A DNA stretch of 64,000 nt from Bacteroidetes bacterium 43-93 (GCA_001897855.1 MKUO01000001.1:124001-188000); one strand, 5' to 3'; shown: positions 51,547 through 60,704, numbered from the stretch's first letter. Numbers and translations: made by a program. The notes: generated by a model from the letters alone, not told the origin.

Positions 51547-52386
51547 TTAGTCTAGCTGTAGTTTCTTTTTCAGGAATTTGATGCTGATATCCTCGGCCTC
51601 TGCCGCCGCCAGCCTGTCATATTTAGGATTGCTGGGGTTTGCAAATGCATGTACCGCATCATAGCTATGCAATTCAAATTTGTGGCCGGTGGCGGTTACT
51701 TCTTTGCCAAACTGGTTTACTTTATCCTGCGATATATAATTGTCTTGATTAGCCCGGATGTATAATACGTCGGTGCGAAGTTCTTTTATTTTTTTAGCAT
51801 CCTTTTCAGGGAAGCCATAATACATAATGCAACCGGCCGCCTGTTCCTGCGCCAGCAAAGTAGCTGTAAACGACCATGTGCCACCCATACACCAACCAAG
51901 CGTGGCGATGAGCTTGTTATTGCCAATCTTGCTTATTAAGCCGCTAAGTATGGTTGCAGCTCGTTTGTTGTCGAGGTTACTGCTTAGCTTACTGGCTTCT
52001 TCCGGTGTGGCCGCTACTTGCCCGTCATAAAGATCCACGGCATACACATCGATATTGCCCAGCTTTTCCTGCCAGCGTTCTGCTTCTCTTTTTATATAGT
52101 CGTTCAATCCCCACCACTCGTGTATGATTATTAAAACCTTATTGGTTGGTTCATCAGATGGTACATAAAATGCCTGCCCGTCTTTGGCGGCATCCTTAGT
52201 ATTAAAAGTGATCATAGAACCCGATTTGGGGGTATATTCAAAAGGCTCCGGTGCCTGGTGAGACGCTTTGAAATCGGCATTTACTGCCAGCAGTTTAAAA
52301 TCGGCATCCTTTACACAGCAGCTTTGAGCTTTAACCCCTGGCGTGCACATAAGCAATGCAAATACAATGAGTAATATATTTTTCAT
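51547..52386 (-). CDS. Exported dienelactone-hydrolase-family protein
   Basis: A 279-residue alpha/beta hydrolase with a signal peptide (ILLIVFALLMCTPGVKA). The DLH triad is visible: nucleophilic Cys in TLGWCMGGTWSF, Asp in YIRANQDNYISQDK, and His in YDAVHAFANP, with the oxyanion-region HEWWGLNDYIKREAERW. The substrate cannot be told from sequence; carboxymethylenebutenolidase is the classical activity, but exported Bacteroidota members probably cleave esters. It is a single gene between lepA and the TonB-receptor gene. Confidence 0.87.
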   Translation of the reverse strand: MKNILLIVFALLMCTPGVKAQSCCVKDADFKLLAVNADFKASHQAPEPFEYTPKSGSMITFNTKDAAKDGQAFYVPSDEPTNKVLIIIHEWWGLNDYIKREAERWQEKLGNIDVYAVDLYDGQVAATPEEASKLSSNLDNKRAATILSGLISKIGNNKLIATLGWCMGGTWSFTATLLAQEQAAGCIMYYGFPEKDAKKIKELRTDVLYIRANQDNYISQDKVNQFGKEVTATGHKFELHSYDAVHAFANPSNPKYDRLAAAEAEDISIKFLKKKLQLD

Positions 52387-52445
52387 GTGTGTACTTTATT
52401 ATACAAAATGTAAAATTCATGCCAATAAATATGGCATCAAAAAGA

Positions 52446-52469
52446 AAAGGACCGTTTGCACGGCCCTTT
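52446..52469 (-). terminator. Hairpin after lepA
   Basis: A 10-bp stem with one mismatch (AAAGGACCGT / ACGGCCCTTT) and a 4-base loop lies 6 bp after the lepA stop, with a T-rich run on the minus strand. Confidence 0.6.
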
Positions 52470-52474
52470 CATAT

Positions 52475-54277
52475 CTATTCATCCAGTTTAAGCACTGCAA
52501 GGAATGCTTCCTGCGGTATATCTACACTACCTATCTGGCGCATCCGTTTCTTACCTTCTTTCTGCTTTTCTAACAGTTTACGTTTACGGCTGATGTCGCC
52601 ACCATAACATTTGGCTGTTACGTCTTTACGCATGGCAGATATAGTTTCACGTGCTACTATCTTGGCACCAAGTGCTGCCTGTATGGCAATCATAAACTGC
52701 TGGCGTGGCAGCAACTCTTTCAGTTTGGCGCATAGCTTACGGCCAAAATCGTTGGCGCGGCTGCGGTGTATCAATGCGCTTAGGGCATCCACTTTATCGC
52801 CATTCAGCAGGATATCCATCTTGGCAATATCACTTTCCCTATAATCGAGTGGGTGATAGTCGAATGAAGCATAGCCGCGGGTAGATGATTTCAACTTATC
52901 ATAGAAGTCAAAAACGATCTCTGCCAGCGGTAATTCAAATATTAGCTCTACGCGGGTAGGGGTCAGGTAATGTTGGTTTATCAACAAGCCACGCTTACCC
53001 AGGCACAGGCTCATAATATTGCCGATATAGTCGGGCAGGGTAATGATCTGTGCACGTATGAATGGCTCCTCAATACGGTCCGTACGGCTTGGATCCGGCA
53101 TTTCTGTCGGGTTGTTAACCGTAATAGCAACATCTTTATCTTTAGTAAGGTATGCTTTGAAGCTAACGTTCGGTACGGTTGTGATCACCGTTTGGTTAAA
53201 TTCACGTTCCAGCCTTTCCTGGATGATCTCCATATGCAGCATACCCAGGAAGCCGCAACGGAAACCGAAACCAAGCGCCTGCGATGTTTCCGGCTCAAAA
53301 GTGAGGGATGCATCGTTCAGCTGCAATTTTTCCATGCAGTCTCTCAGTTCCTCAAAGTCATCAGTCTCCACCGGGAATATACCGGCAAATACCATTGGCT
53401 TCACTTCTTCAAAGCCTTTTACCACTTCCTGGGTAGGGTTGTTTACCAGTGTGATGGTATCGCCCACCTTCACGTCTTTGGCCGTTTTGATGCCGGTAAT
53501 AATATATCCTACATCGCCTGCAGATACAGATGCCTGCGGCGAAAGGCCCAGCTTTAATACGCCCACCTCATCAGCAAAATATTCTCCGCCGGTATGATAA
53601 AATTTTACGCGGTCGCCCTTCTTAATAGTACCATTAACAATACGGTAATAAGCTATAATACCACGGAAAGAGTTGAATACACTGTCGAATATCAATGCCT
53701 GCAAAGGTGCTTCCGGATCGCCTTTAGGTGCCGGGATGCGTTCTACAATAGCAGCCATAATATCTTCGATACCAATCCCGCTTTTGCCGCTGGCCAATAT
53801 GATCTCCTCCGGTTTACATCCAATCAGGTCTACGATCTGGTCGGTAACTTCCGGTATCATAGCTCCCTCCATGTCAATCTTGTTGATGACAGGGATGATC
53901 TCCAGGTCATTATCCAGCGCCAGGTACAAGTTTGATATGGTTTGCGCCTGGATACCCTGCGATGCATCTACCAGCAACAAAGCGCCCTCGCAGGCTGCCA
54001 GTGCGCGGGAAACCTCGTAAGAGAAATCCACGTGGCCGGGGGTATCTATCAGGTTCAATTTATATTTCTGCCCCTTATACACATAATCCATCTGTATAGC
54101 GTGGCTCTTGATGGTAATACCTTTTTCACGCTCCAGGTCCATATCATCCAGCACCTGTGCCTGCATTTCCCTTTCAGAAATGGTCTTGGTGTGCTCCAGC
54201 AAACGATCTGCCAGGGTACTCTTACCATGGTCAATATGGGCTATAATACAGAAATTCCTAATATTTTGCATACTCAT
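52475..54277 (-). CDS. lepA: Elongation factor 4 (LepA)
   Basis: A 600-residue translational GTPase. The GTP-binding motifs are [19 protein letters not shown] (G1), RERGIT-type [15 protein letters not shown] (G2), [16 protein letters not shown] (G3) and NKIDMEGA (G4), followed by the EF4-specific C-terminal domain ([38 protein letters not shown]). EF4 back-translocates or remodels stalled ribosomes. Starts at 54277 and 54271 are both possible. A TACCTTTG box lies 10 bases upstream. It is a single gene. Confidence 0.97.
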   Translation of the reverse strand: MSMQNIRNFCIIAHIDHGKSTLADRLLEHTKTISEREMQAQVLDDMDLEREKGITIKSHAIQMDYVYKGQKYKLNLIDTPGHVDFSYEVSRALAACEGALLLVDASQGIQAQTISNLYLALDNDLEIIPVINKIDMEGAMIPEVTDQIVDLIGCKPEEIILASGKSGIGIEDIMAAIVERIPAPKGDPEAPLQALIFDSVFNSFRGIIAYYRIVNGTIKKGDRVKFYHTGGEYFADEVGVLKLGLSPQASVSAGDVGYIITGIKTAKDVKVGDTITLVNNPTQEVVKGFEEVKPMVFAGIFPVETDDFEELRDCMEKLQLNDASLTFEPETSQALGFGFRCGFLGMLHMEIIQERLEREFNQTVITTVPNVSFKAYLTKDKDVAITVNNPTEMPDPSRTDRIEEPFIRAQIITLPDYIGNIMSLCLGKRGLLINQHYLTPTRVELIFELPLAEIVFDFYDKLKSSTRGYASFDYHPLDYRESDIAKMDILLNGDKVDALSALIHRSRANDFGRKLCAKLKELLPRQQFMIAIQAALGAKIVARETISAMRKDVTAKCYGGDISRKRKLLEKQKEGKKRMRQIGSVDIPQEAFLAVLKLDE

Positions 54278-54287
54278 AAACGAGCGG

Positions 54288-54295
54288 CAAAGGTA
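54288..54295 (-). promoter_or_regulatory. TAnnTTTG box of lepA
   Basis: On the minus strand TACCTTTG fits the consensus and lies 10 bases before the lepA ATG. Confidence 0.55.
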
Positions 54296-54423
54296 CGTAA
54301 GTATTTGCGATTTATAGATTTATCCTATTCCAACACATTAACTTCCTTTCTGCTGCGTGGCATGGTTTTATAAATATCAGTTTTAAACGCATCACATTAT
54401 TTAAAACCATTAAAGCGCACATT

Positions 54424-54594
54424 ATGAAGAAGATAAATTTGGGCATACTGTTGTTCTTGATAGCCTCGCTGAGCAGTTGCCAACTGATAGGTGATATATT
54501 CAAAGCAGGTGTATGGTCGGGTATACTGCTGGTAGTAGTGGTAGTGGGCCTTATATTTTTCGTGATCGCCAAACTTTTTGGTGGTGGTAAGTAA
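54424..54594 (+). CDS. Small membrane lipoprotein-like peptide (56 residues)
   Basis: A short frame beginning MKKINLGILLFLIASLSSCQ. It has a lipoprotein-type signal ending SSC at residue 19, a short spacer (LIGDIFKAG) and a second hydrophobic segment (WSGILLVVVVVGLIFFVIAK) with a glycine tail. This arrangement, a signal plus one helix of about 55 residues, is frequent in Bacteroidota, but the function is not known. It is 38 bp before the YtxH-domain gene on the same strand, so the two probably share a transcript. It is convincing despite its size because of the intact lipobox and the adjacent gene. Confidence 0.6.
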   Translation: MKKINLGILLFLIASLSSCQLIGDIFKAGVWSGILLVVVVVGLIFFVIAKLFGGGK

Positions 54595-54632
54595 TTATTT
54601 ACTCAATTATAACTTCTAAAAAATCAAAATTT

Positions 54633-54917
54633 ATGAATGGTACAAGCAAGTTCCTGTTCGGTGCAGCACTTGGCGTAGCAGTAGGCCTGCTACTGGCGCC
54701 CGAAAAAGGAGAAGATCTGCGCGATGAACTGGCAGAATCTGCTGAAAAGTGGAAAAACAAACTGGGTAAGCTCATAGGCAAAGCCAATGGCAACCTGGAA
54801 GACCTGAAAAGCTACCTGGAAAAACACATAGACGGGCTTAGCGACGATGTAAAACGTAAGATCGTAAACCTGCTGGATGAAGCACAGGAACTATCTTACA
54901 GCGCAAACGATAATTAA
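54633..54917 (+). CDS. YtxH-domain small membrane protein
   Basis: A 94-residue protein with the YtxH signature KFLFGAALGVAVGLLLAPEKGEDLRDELAES (given in part) at the N-terminus: one short membrane helix followed by the PEKG(E) motif and a long amphipathic coiled-coil tail (KWKNKLGKLIGKANG, SYLEKHIDGLSDDVKRKI). YtxH is a general stress protein of unknown function in Bacillus and relatives. It is followed by a terminator, and the 56-residue lipoprotein gene lies just upstream. Confidence 0.85.
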   Translation: MNGTSKFLFGAALGVAVGLLLAPEKGEDLRDELAESAEKWKNKLGKLIGKANGNLEDLKSYLEKHIDGLSDDVKRKIVNLLDEAQELSYSANDN

Positions 54918-54940
54918 AACGAGTTCAATTTAAGACTAGT

Positions 54941-54963
54941 AAAGCCTGCAATCAGCAGGCTTT
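54941..54963 (+). terminator. Terminator after the YtxH gene
   Basis: A 9-bp stem (AAAGCCTGC / GCAGGCTTT) with a 5-base loop sits between the convergent ytxH-type and ispF genes. The T-rich side favours the plus-strand transcript, with some use in the other direction likely. Confidence 0.75.
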
Positions 54964-54986
54964 ACTTATATCATTAGATTACCAGA

Positions 54987-55463
54987 TTAGTATTTCTGCA
55001 GCAGTACATTCGCTGTGGCTACAACACCTTCTTCCCTGCCTATAAAGCTCAAGTGCTCAGTCGTAGTGGCTTTGATGGAAACATCATCGATAGAAACATG
55101 CAGGAGATTTGCTATAGTGCTTTGCATCTGCGGTACATAAGGGCTTATCTTCGGTGCCTGCAGCAACAGCGTACTATCAATATTAACCAGCCAGAAGCCC
55201 TTCTCGCGCACCATATTATAGCTTCTGCGCAGCAGCACCTTACTATCTATGCCTTTATAGGCAACATCGGTATCGGGAAAGTGCTTGCCTATATCGCCAA
55301 GGCACAACGCACCCAGCATGGCATCACAAATAGCATGCAGCAATACATCGGCATCAGAATGGCCTACAGCTCCTTTGGTATGTGGTATCTTCACCCCGCC
55401 GAGCCATAGTTCGCGGCCCTCTGCCATCTGGTGAAAATCTATTCCTTGTCCTATTCTAAACAT
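54987..55463 (-). CDS. ispF: 2-C-methyl-D-erythritol 2,4-cyclodiphosphate synthase
   Basis: A 158-residue enzyme of the methylerythritol phosphate isoprenoid pathway. The zinc site is complete: Asp and His in GQGIDFHQM and a later His in KGAVGHSDADVLLHAICDAML; the C-terminal IKATTTEHLSFIGREEGVVA is also typical. It acts as a trimer in the cytoplasm. The length is normal. No other MEP gene lies within the window. A frameshifted toxin gene ends 5 bp upstream of its start, so a transcript may run from the toxin-antitoxin pair into ispF. Confidence 0.95.
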   Translation of the reverse strand: MFRIGQGIDFHQMAEGRELWLGGVKIPHTKGAVGHSDADVLLHAICDAMLGALCLGDIGKHFPDTDVAYKGIDSKVLLRRSYNMVREKGFWLVNIDSTLLLQAPKISPYVPQMQSTIANLLHVSIDDVSIKATTTEHLSFIGREEGVVATANVLLQKY

Positions 55464-55467
55464 GTTT

Positions 55468-55765
55468 TTAAGTTATAAAAGGTTTTCTATAAGTATTTAA
55501 TATAGCAGTGACATAAATATATCGCATTCTCTTACTTCGTAATAATTACATAAGGGAAAGACTTTAATTTCACATCACGAAACTGATATTGTTTATCAGA
55601 TGAAATATAGGAATATTGCTCTGGATTATGAGTTATCTTCTGGTAAACCTCAAAGAGTTCTGATATAAAGCGGGAGCTTAAAAACGGGTTTATCTGACCA
55701 TAGTAATCAATAGCGTTTAGAGAATCTTTTTCTGCCTGTTCGCTTACTCTAAGCTTATAACCCAT
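55468..55765 (-). pseudogene. ParE/RelE-type toxin, frameshifted near the 3' end
   Basis: The first frame gives 77 residues (MGYKLRVSEQAEKDSLNAID, SRFISELFEVYQKI, KQYQFRDVKLKSFPYVII) and then stops at 55532. That is shorter than the usual 95-100 residues and lacks the last strand. After a +1 shift near 55530 the sequence continues MRYIYVTAILNTYRKPFIT and stops at 55468, which is the expected C-terminal strand of the family with normal spacing. One extra base therefore breaks the gene. It is preceded by the antitoxin with 11 bp overlap. The toxin is probably inactive, unless frameshifting restores it. Confidence 0.75.
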
Positions 55766-55997
55766 TTTTTTTTCTATGCACCTTTATTCTTTCCAATGAT
55801 TCTTCAATGCTAAACGTCTGAGCTTTCCCCGATAAATATGCTTCGCTTCTTTCTTTTAGCATGGATAGCGTAGCATCATCGTATTTGTAATTTACATCTT
55901 TGATACCTTCGGCCAGTGAAAGTAATGTCATTATTTCCTGTTCGCTTGCATGGTCAATGATCTCATGTAATTTTTCCCTGGCTGCCTCGATAGTCAT
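55755..55997 (-). CDS. Antitoxin of a ParE/RelE-type toxin-antitoxin pair
   Basis: An 80-residue acidic, helical protein (AREKLHEIIDHASEQEIMTL, LSMLKERSEAYLSGKAQTFS, EESLERIKVHRKKNGL). It has the layout of the addiction-module component family found next to ParE-like toxins in Bacteroidota, with a helical first part and a C-terminal toxin-binding segment; no clear DNA-binding fold is visible. Its end overlaps the toxin start by 11 bp, the usual TA operon order. The partner toxin carries a frameshift, so the antitoxin may now be a leftover. Confidence 0.75.
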   Translation of the reverse strand: MTIEAAREKLHEIIDHASEQEIMTLLSLAEGIKDVNYKYDDATLSMLKERSEAYLSGKAQTFSIEESLERIKVHRKKNGL

Positions 55998-56076
55998 ATT
56001 TCAATGTTTATATCATAAAAATAGCACTTTTTTACAAAGTGCTATTTGGGTATAATGCTAAATATTATAATGAGTA

Positions 56077-57729
56077 CTACCAGATATTCAATCCAAACTT
56101 CTTGCCTGTTTCCTCCGCAAGTTCGTAGCCTGCATCTGTGTGGCGAAGGACGCCCATTGCAGGGTCGTTGAACAGTACACGGCGCAGGCGTTCTTCTGCG
56201 TCCTGTGTACCGTCTGCCACTATTACCATACCGGCGTGCAGCGAATAGCCCATACCTACACCACCACCATGATGGAAGGACACCCAGCTTGCTCCACCTG
56301 CGGTGTTGATGAGTGCATTTAGTATCGGCCAGTCTGCCACCGCATCACTGCCGTCTTTCATAGCCTCCGTTTCGCGGTTGGGTGATGCCACAGAGCCACA
56401 ATCCAGATGGTCGCGACCAATAACGATCGGTGCTTTTACCTTACCGGTGCGTACCAGTTCGTTAAACAACAATCCGGCTTTTTCACGTTCGCCCATGCCC
56501 AGCCAGCAGATGCGTGCAGGTAAGCCCTGGAAGGCAATACGATCCTTGGCCATATGCAGCCAGCGGTGCAGCCCTTTGTTATCAGGGAACAATTCCATCA
56601 GCGCTTTGTCCGTAGTATAGATATCTTCAGGGTCGCCGCTTAATGCTACCCAGCGGAATGGCCCTTTACCTTCACAGAATAACGGACGTATATAAGCAGG
56701 CACAAAACCAGGGAAGTCGAATGCATTGGCTACACCACGTTTATCATGGGCCTGACCGCGAAGGTTGTTACCGTAGTCAAAAGTGATGGCGCCACGTTTT
56801 TGAAGTTCCAGCATTTGGCGTACATGCCTTGCCATGGTATCGAGTGAACGGCGAATATATTCCTGCGGATTTGCTTCGCGAAGTGTGTTTGCTTCCTCGA
56901 CACTCATGCCTTCAGGGAAATAGCCTACCAGTTCATCGTGTGCTGAAGTCTGATCAGTAAGTGTGTCAGGAGTGATGTTACGATCAATAAGGCGTTGCAG
57001 CAGGTCTACTGCATTACAGTGTACCCCAATGGATATCGCTTCTTTATTTTCTTTTGCTTTCAGTGCCCAATCGATAGCCTCGTCAATATCCTTGGTGTAT
57101 TTATCCAGGTAGCGTGTTTCTATACGCTTCTGCATTCGCCATTCTTCCATTTCGGCAGCAAGGCATACACCTTCGTTCATGGTAATGGCTAATGGTTGAG
57201 CGCCACCCATACCACCAAGTCCGGCTGTTACATTCAGGGTGCCTTTTAGGGTGCCATTGTAATGTTGACTTGCCAGTGAAAGGTATGTTTCGTAAGTGCC
57301 TTGTACAATGCCTTGTGAGCCGATGTATATCCAGCTACCTGCAGTCATTTGTCCATACATCATCAGGCCTTTGGCTTCCAGTTCGCGGAAATGCTCCCAC
57401 GTAGCCCAGCGGCCAACGAGGTTAGAGTTAGCAATAATAACACGTGGCGCGTTCTTGTGCGAGCGTAAAACACCAACCGGTTTGCCCGATTGCACAAGGA
57501 GTGTTTCGTCCTCATTCAGATCTTTAAGCAATTCCAGGATCTTATCATAGCTTTCCCAGTTGCGTGCAGCCTTACCTATGCCGCCGTAAACTACCAGGTC
57601 TTCCGGGCGTTCCGCCACTTCGGGGTCCAGGTTGTTTTGTATCATCCTGTATGCAGCCTCGCTAACCCAGTTTTTACAATTCAGTTGGTTGCCTTTTGGC
57701 GCGTGTATGTTTTTATGTATGGTTGACAT
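56077..57729 (-). CDS. hutU: Urocanate hydratase
   Basis: A 550-residue NAD-dependent enzyme, the second step of histidine degradation (urocanate to imidazolonepropionate). The start at 57729 ([15 protein letters not shown]) is preferred to an ATG seven codons earlier that is not family-like. Motifs: [20 protein letters not shown] for [19 protein letters not shown] with the catalytic-region cysteine, and [20 protein letters not shown] near the C-terminus. The length is standard. No hutH, hutI or hutG gene is adjacent, so the pathway must be encoded elsewhere. It follows purC on the minus strand with 51 bp between them. Confidence 0.96.
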   Translation of the reverse strand: MSTIHKNIHAPKGNQLNCKNWVSEAAYRMIQNNLDPEVAERPEDLVVYGGIGKAARNWESYDKILELLKDLNEDETLLVQSGKPVGVLRSHKNAPRVIIANSNLVGRWATWEHFRELEAKGLMMYGQMTAGSWIYIGSQGIVQGTYETYLSLASQHYNGTLKGTLNVTAGLGGMGGAQPLAITMNEGVCLAAEMEEWRMQKRIETRYLDKYTKDIDEAIDWALKAKENKEAISIGVHCNAVDLLQRLIDRNITPDTLTDQTSAHDELVGYFPEGMSVEEANTLREANPQEYIRRSLDTMARHVRQMLELQKRGAITFDYGNNLRGQAHDKRGVANAFDFPGFVPAYIRPLFCEGKGPFRWVALSGDPEDIYTTDKALMELFPDNKGLHRWLHMAKDRIAFQGLPARICWLGMGEREKAGLLFNELVRTGKVKAPIVIGRDHLDCGSVASPNRETEAMKDGSDAVADWPILNALINTAGGASWVSFHHGGGVGMGYSLHAGMVIVADGTQDAEERLRRVLFNDPAMGVLRHTDAGYELAEETGKKFGLNIW

Positions 57730-57780
57730 ATCGTTCAATTCAAAAGTCAAAAGTCAAAAAAATAAAGGGGTAGGGGGGCA

Positions 57781-58707
57781 CTATCCCAGCTTTGCTATTA
57801 CATCCTCTATGCGTGTTACCATATCAGCCTCACTCACATCTTCTTTAACGAATTTCTTACCGGTAACATGCTCGTACAATTCAATATAGCGATCAGAGAT
57901 CTGTTTCACAACTTCATCTGTCATTTCAGGAACCTGCTGACCTTCCTTACCCTGGAAACCATTCTCCATCAGCCATTCGCGTACAAATTCTTTTGAAAGT
58001 TGTTTTTGCGGCTGGCCTGCTGCCTGGCGCTCTTCAAATCCTTCTTTGTAGAAGTAGCGTGATGAGTCAGGTGTATGTATTTCGTCGATCAGGTATATCT
58101 GGCCATCTTTTTTACCAAATTCGTACTTGGTATCTACCAGTATCAGTCCACGCTCGTTAGCTATCTCGCAGCCGCGTTTGAAGATCGCAAGCGCGTATTT
58201 TTCTATTTGCTCGTATTCTTTTTCCGGGATGATACCTTGTGCAATGATCTCTTCACGGCTAATGTCCTCATCATGTCCTTCCATTGCTTTGGTAGTAGGG
58301 GTAAGGATAGGAGCAGGAAGGAAATCGTTTTCTTTCAGGCCTTCGGGCAATGCAACGCCGCAAATCTCGCGCTTACCTGCTTTGTATGCACGCCATGCAC
58401 TGCCCGCAATATTACCGCGAATGATCATTTCTACAGGATACGTTTCGCATTTGTGTCCGATCGTTACATTGGGCAGCGGCACATTTATTACCCAGTTAGG
58501 CACTATATCTTTTGTTGCTTCCAGGAACTGGGCAGCTATTTGGTTCAATACTTGTCCTTTATAGGGTATCGGGCGGGGTAACACTACGTCAAAGGCAGAA
58601 ATGCGGTCGCTTACCTGCATTACAAGGTATTTGTCAGCAACGGTATACACATCGCGTACCTTTCCCTTGTAAAAATTAGTCTGATTCTTTAACTGTAATG
58701 TCGACAT
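57781..58707 (-). CDS. purC: SAICAR synthase
   Basis: A 308-residue enzyme of purine synthesis joining CAIR and aspartate with ATP. Motifs: [20 protein letters not shown] at the N-terminus (ATP-binding loop), [40 protein letters not shown], and [20 protein letters not shown] with [13 protein letters not shown] for the catalytic region. It is of the longer (about 300-residue) form common in Bacteroidota and eukaryotes. It begins about 170 bp from the BlaI gene on the other strand, so their promoters lie in the same divergent region, and hutU follows it. Confidence 0.95.
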   Translation of the reverse strand: MSTLQLKNQTNFYKGKVRDVYTVADKYLVMQVSDRISAFDVVLPRPIPYKGQVLNQIAAQFLEATKDIVPNWVINVPLPNVTIGHKCETYPVEMIIRGNIAGSAWRAYKAGKREICGVALPEGLKENDFLPAPILTPTTKAMEGHDEDISREEIIAQGIIPEKEYEQIEKYALAIFKRGCEIANERGLILVDTKYEFGKKDGQIYLIDEIHTPDSSRYFYKEGFEERQAAGQPQKQLSKEFVREWLMENGFQGKEGQQVPEMTDEVVKQISDRYIELYEHVTGKKFVKEDVSEADMVTRIEDVIAKLG

Positions 58708-58807
58708 ATATCTGGTTTTTCTATTTTATGCAGAGCGAATGGATTGCAAAGATATTACCAGAAGTTTAAACCACCATTTTTAATGCCCAGATGTGTGGAT
58801 AACAATA

Positions 58808-58823
58808 AACTAAAAAAATAGTT
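58808..58823 (+). promoter_or_regulatory. BlaI-type operator 1
   Basis: AACTA-N6-TAGTT, the first of three identical dyads in 71 bp, 10 bases upstream of the -33 element. Confidence 0.6.
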
Positions 58824-58832
58824 CAATAAAAG

Positions 58833-58862
58833 TTGGAAACTAAATTTTTAGTTCTACATTTG
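58833..58862 (+). promoter_or_regulatory. Promoter of the blaI-M56 operon
   Basis: TTG (58833-58835) and TACATTTG (58855-58862) are 19 bases apart, a textbook Bacteroidota promoter. Operator 2 fills the spacer and operator 3 starts just after the -7 box. Confidence 0.7.
58838..58853 (+). promoter_or_regulatory. BlaI-type operator 2
   Basis: AACTA-N6-TAGTT located between the -33 and -7 boxes, 30 bases after operator 1. A dimer bound here would block RNA polymerase. Confidence 0.65.
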
Positions 58863-58878
58863 AACTAAATAATTAGTT
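58863..58878 (+). promoter_or_regulatory. BlaI-type operator 3
   Basis: AACTA-N6-TAGTT starting at the base after the -7 box and ending two bases before the GTG start; the dyad extends to TGAACTAA / TTAGTTCA. It overlaps the likely transcription start. Confidence 0.65.
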
Positions 58879-58880
58879 CA

Positions 58881-59237
58881 GTGAAGACACTTACAAAAGC
58901 AGAGGAGCAGGTAATGATGGTATTGTGGAAATTAGGTGGTGGTTTATTGATGGAAATAGTGGAAGCAATGCCGGAACCACAACCACACAAAAATACAGTA
59001 GCTACGATCCTGAAAATATTAGCAGAGAAGGAATTTGTAAGGGTAGAAAACCTGGGCCGCATACACCGGTATCACCCCGCGGTAAGCAAAGAGGCATATT
59101 CTAAAACCACATTGACGGGTGTTGCCAAATCGTATTTCGAGGGGTCTTTTAGTAACGTAGTATCATTCCTGGTAGATGAAAAGAAACTTTCCATCCAGGA
59201 CCTGGAATTATTGCTGAAACAATTAAAAAAGAAATGA
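58881..59237 (+). CDS. BlaI/MecI/CopY-type transcriptional repressor
   Basis: A 118-residue winged-helix protein with a GTG start directly after operator 3. It has the BlaI pattern: LTKAEEQVMMVLWKLGGGLL (helix 1-2), PHKNTVATILKILAEKEFVR (recognition helix region), and a dimerisation C-terminus ending LELLLKQLKKK. BlaI/MecI repressors are cleaved or released when a BlaR1/MecR1-type membrane protease is activated. The protease gene is next, overlapping the stop (ATGA). Three identical dyads in its promoter indicate autorepression. There is no beta-lactamase or PBP2a gene in the operon. Confidence 0.93.
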   Translation: MKTLTKAEEQVMMVLWKLGGGLLMEIVEAMPEPQPHKNTVATILKILAEKEFVRVENLGRIHRYHPAVSKEAYSKTTLTGVAKSYFEGSFSNVVSFLVDEKKLSIQDLELLLKQLKKK

Positions 59238-60688
59238 TGCTGTCTCCCGCTATAACATTCCTGCTAAAGTCTGCGCTATGCAGCGCCTTATTCCTCGGAT
59301 ATTACTGGCTCTTTCTGCGAAACAGAAAGATGAACAATTATAACAGGATATTCTTGTTAGGCACTGTCGCATTTAGCCTGTTAGTACCGTTGCTGCATCT
59401 TGGATGGCATCAATTACAAAAAACTGTAACCCATCCTGCCATTAAGCTAATGGAAATAACAAATAGCGGTATATCCGAACCTGAAATACTCGCAAAAGGA
59501 GTGGCTCCAATACCTGTAGAAGATATTATGATAGGGTTGTATTTACTGGTGTGTGCTGTATTGCTTGCCAAACTGGTGATGCAGATATTGCGTGTATATC
59601 AGATCAGGAAAAAGGGTAAAATTGTGAAGATGGATGGCTTTGATTTGATAAGTACAAGTGAGGCTAATGCACCTTTCTCTTTTATGAGCCTTCTTTTTTG
59701 GAGAAATGATATAGCAATAGAAAGTAAAGAAGGACAACAAATATTGCAACATGAGCTGGCGCATATACGCCAGATGCATAGTCTTGATAAAATAGGTATG
59801 CAATTAGTTACTTCCATTTTCTGGATTAACCCCTGTTTCTGGATCATACAGAAAGAATTATCACAGGTACACGAATTTATAGCTGATGAAGCCGCTATAA
59901 AGGATAACGATACGGAAGCATTTGCCCTTATGCTGCTGCAGACGCATTACGGCGATACTTTCAGGGATGTAGTTCATCCGTTTTTTTACTCACCAATTAA
60001 AAGAAGATTGCTTATGCTTAACCGATCAAAAAAATCAAAGTATCATAACCTACGAAAACTAATTGCATTGCCTTTATTGGCTGGCTCCTTGTTTCTATTC
60101 TCATTCAGGATAACAGACAATGTTGTCCGCGCTAATAAAACTATAACACTTGTTGTAGATGCTGCACACGGCGGACATGACAACGGTGCGATTGGACTAC
60201 ATGGCTACCGCGAAAAGGATATGGTATTGAAAATTGCAGACAAATTAGAAGAACTATCGAAAGACTATAATATAAGGATCGTAGCCTTGCGTAAAGAGGA
60301 TAAATATGTGACGCTCCAGGATCGGGCGGTACTTACCAACGGTGCCAATGCAGATGCCATGATATCCTTGCATATGAACAGCGCACCTGATGGAAAGCCT
60401 GCCGGTAATGAATATGAATTTATACTGGACGAACGCAGCCCTTATTTCAATAAAGCCCGGCTGCTTTCATCAGCGATCGGCACTAAACTCGGCGCGATAA
60501 ATATTCAGTCTGCTACCCATACGCGGCATCTATATGTACTGGCAAACACTAAGGTTCCGGCAATTACAATGGAATGTGGCTACATAGCAAACGCTACGAA
60601 TGTTGATATGATACAAAATGATGCAACGCTTGAAAAGCTGTGTCGTGCAATATTGAGTAGTATAGTAGAATACAAATCAAAAAGCTAA
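59234..60688 (+). CDS. BlaR1-like M56 protease fused to an Amidase_3 peptidoglycan amidase domain
   Basis: A 484-residue protein. Residues 1-290 are an M56 sensor protease: membrane helices at about 8-28, 38-55, 97-118 and 276-292, the metalloprotease HELAH motif at 173-177 and HEFIADEAA (E214) as third ligand. Residues about 300-484 are an Amidase_3 domain: H312 in VVDAAHGGHDNGA, E327 in YREKDMV, H380 in MISLHMNS and E447 in TMECGYIANAT, all catalytic zinc-site residues. It lies after the fourth helix, so it is probably periplasmic. BlaR1 normally carries a penicillin-binding sensor at that position. The gene overlaps blaI. Confidence 0.9.
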   Translation: MMLSPAITFLLKSALCSALFLGYYWLFLRNRKMNNYNRIFLLGTVAFSLLVPLLHLGWHQLQKTVTHPAIKLMEITNSGISEPEILAKGVAPIPVEDIMIGLYLLVCAVLLAKLVMQILRVYQIRKKGKIVKMDGFDLISTSEANAPFSFMSLLFWRNDIAIESKEGQQILQHELAHIRQMHSLDKIGMQLVTSIFWINPCFWIIQKELSQVHEFIADEAAIKDNDTEAFALMLLQTHYGDTFRDVVHPFFYSPIKRRLLMLNRSKKSKYHNLRKLIALPLLAGSLFLFSFRITDNVVRANKTITLVVDAAHGGHDNGAIGLHGYREKDMVLKIADKLEELSKDYNIRIVALRKEDKYVTLQDRAVLTNGANADAMISLHMNSAPDGKPAGNEYEFILDERSPYFNKARLLSSAIGTKLGAINIQSATHTRHLYVLANTKVPAITMECGYIANATNVDMIQNDATLEKLCRAILSSIVEYKSKS

Positions 60689-60704
60689 TTGCACACTACT
60701 AAAT

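Noticed and set aside
52970-53597. Two overlapping plus-strand frames of 184-195 residues inside lepA
   Set aside because: They are antisense to LepA, with no family motif or signal, and are explained by codon bias in lepA.
55755-55997. The antitoxin as an HTH regulator
   Set aside because: No helix-turn-helix or ribbon-helix-helix pattern was seen; only helical, charged segments are present.
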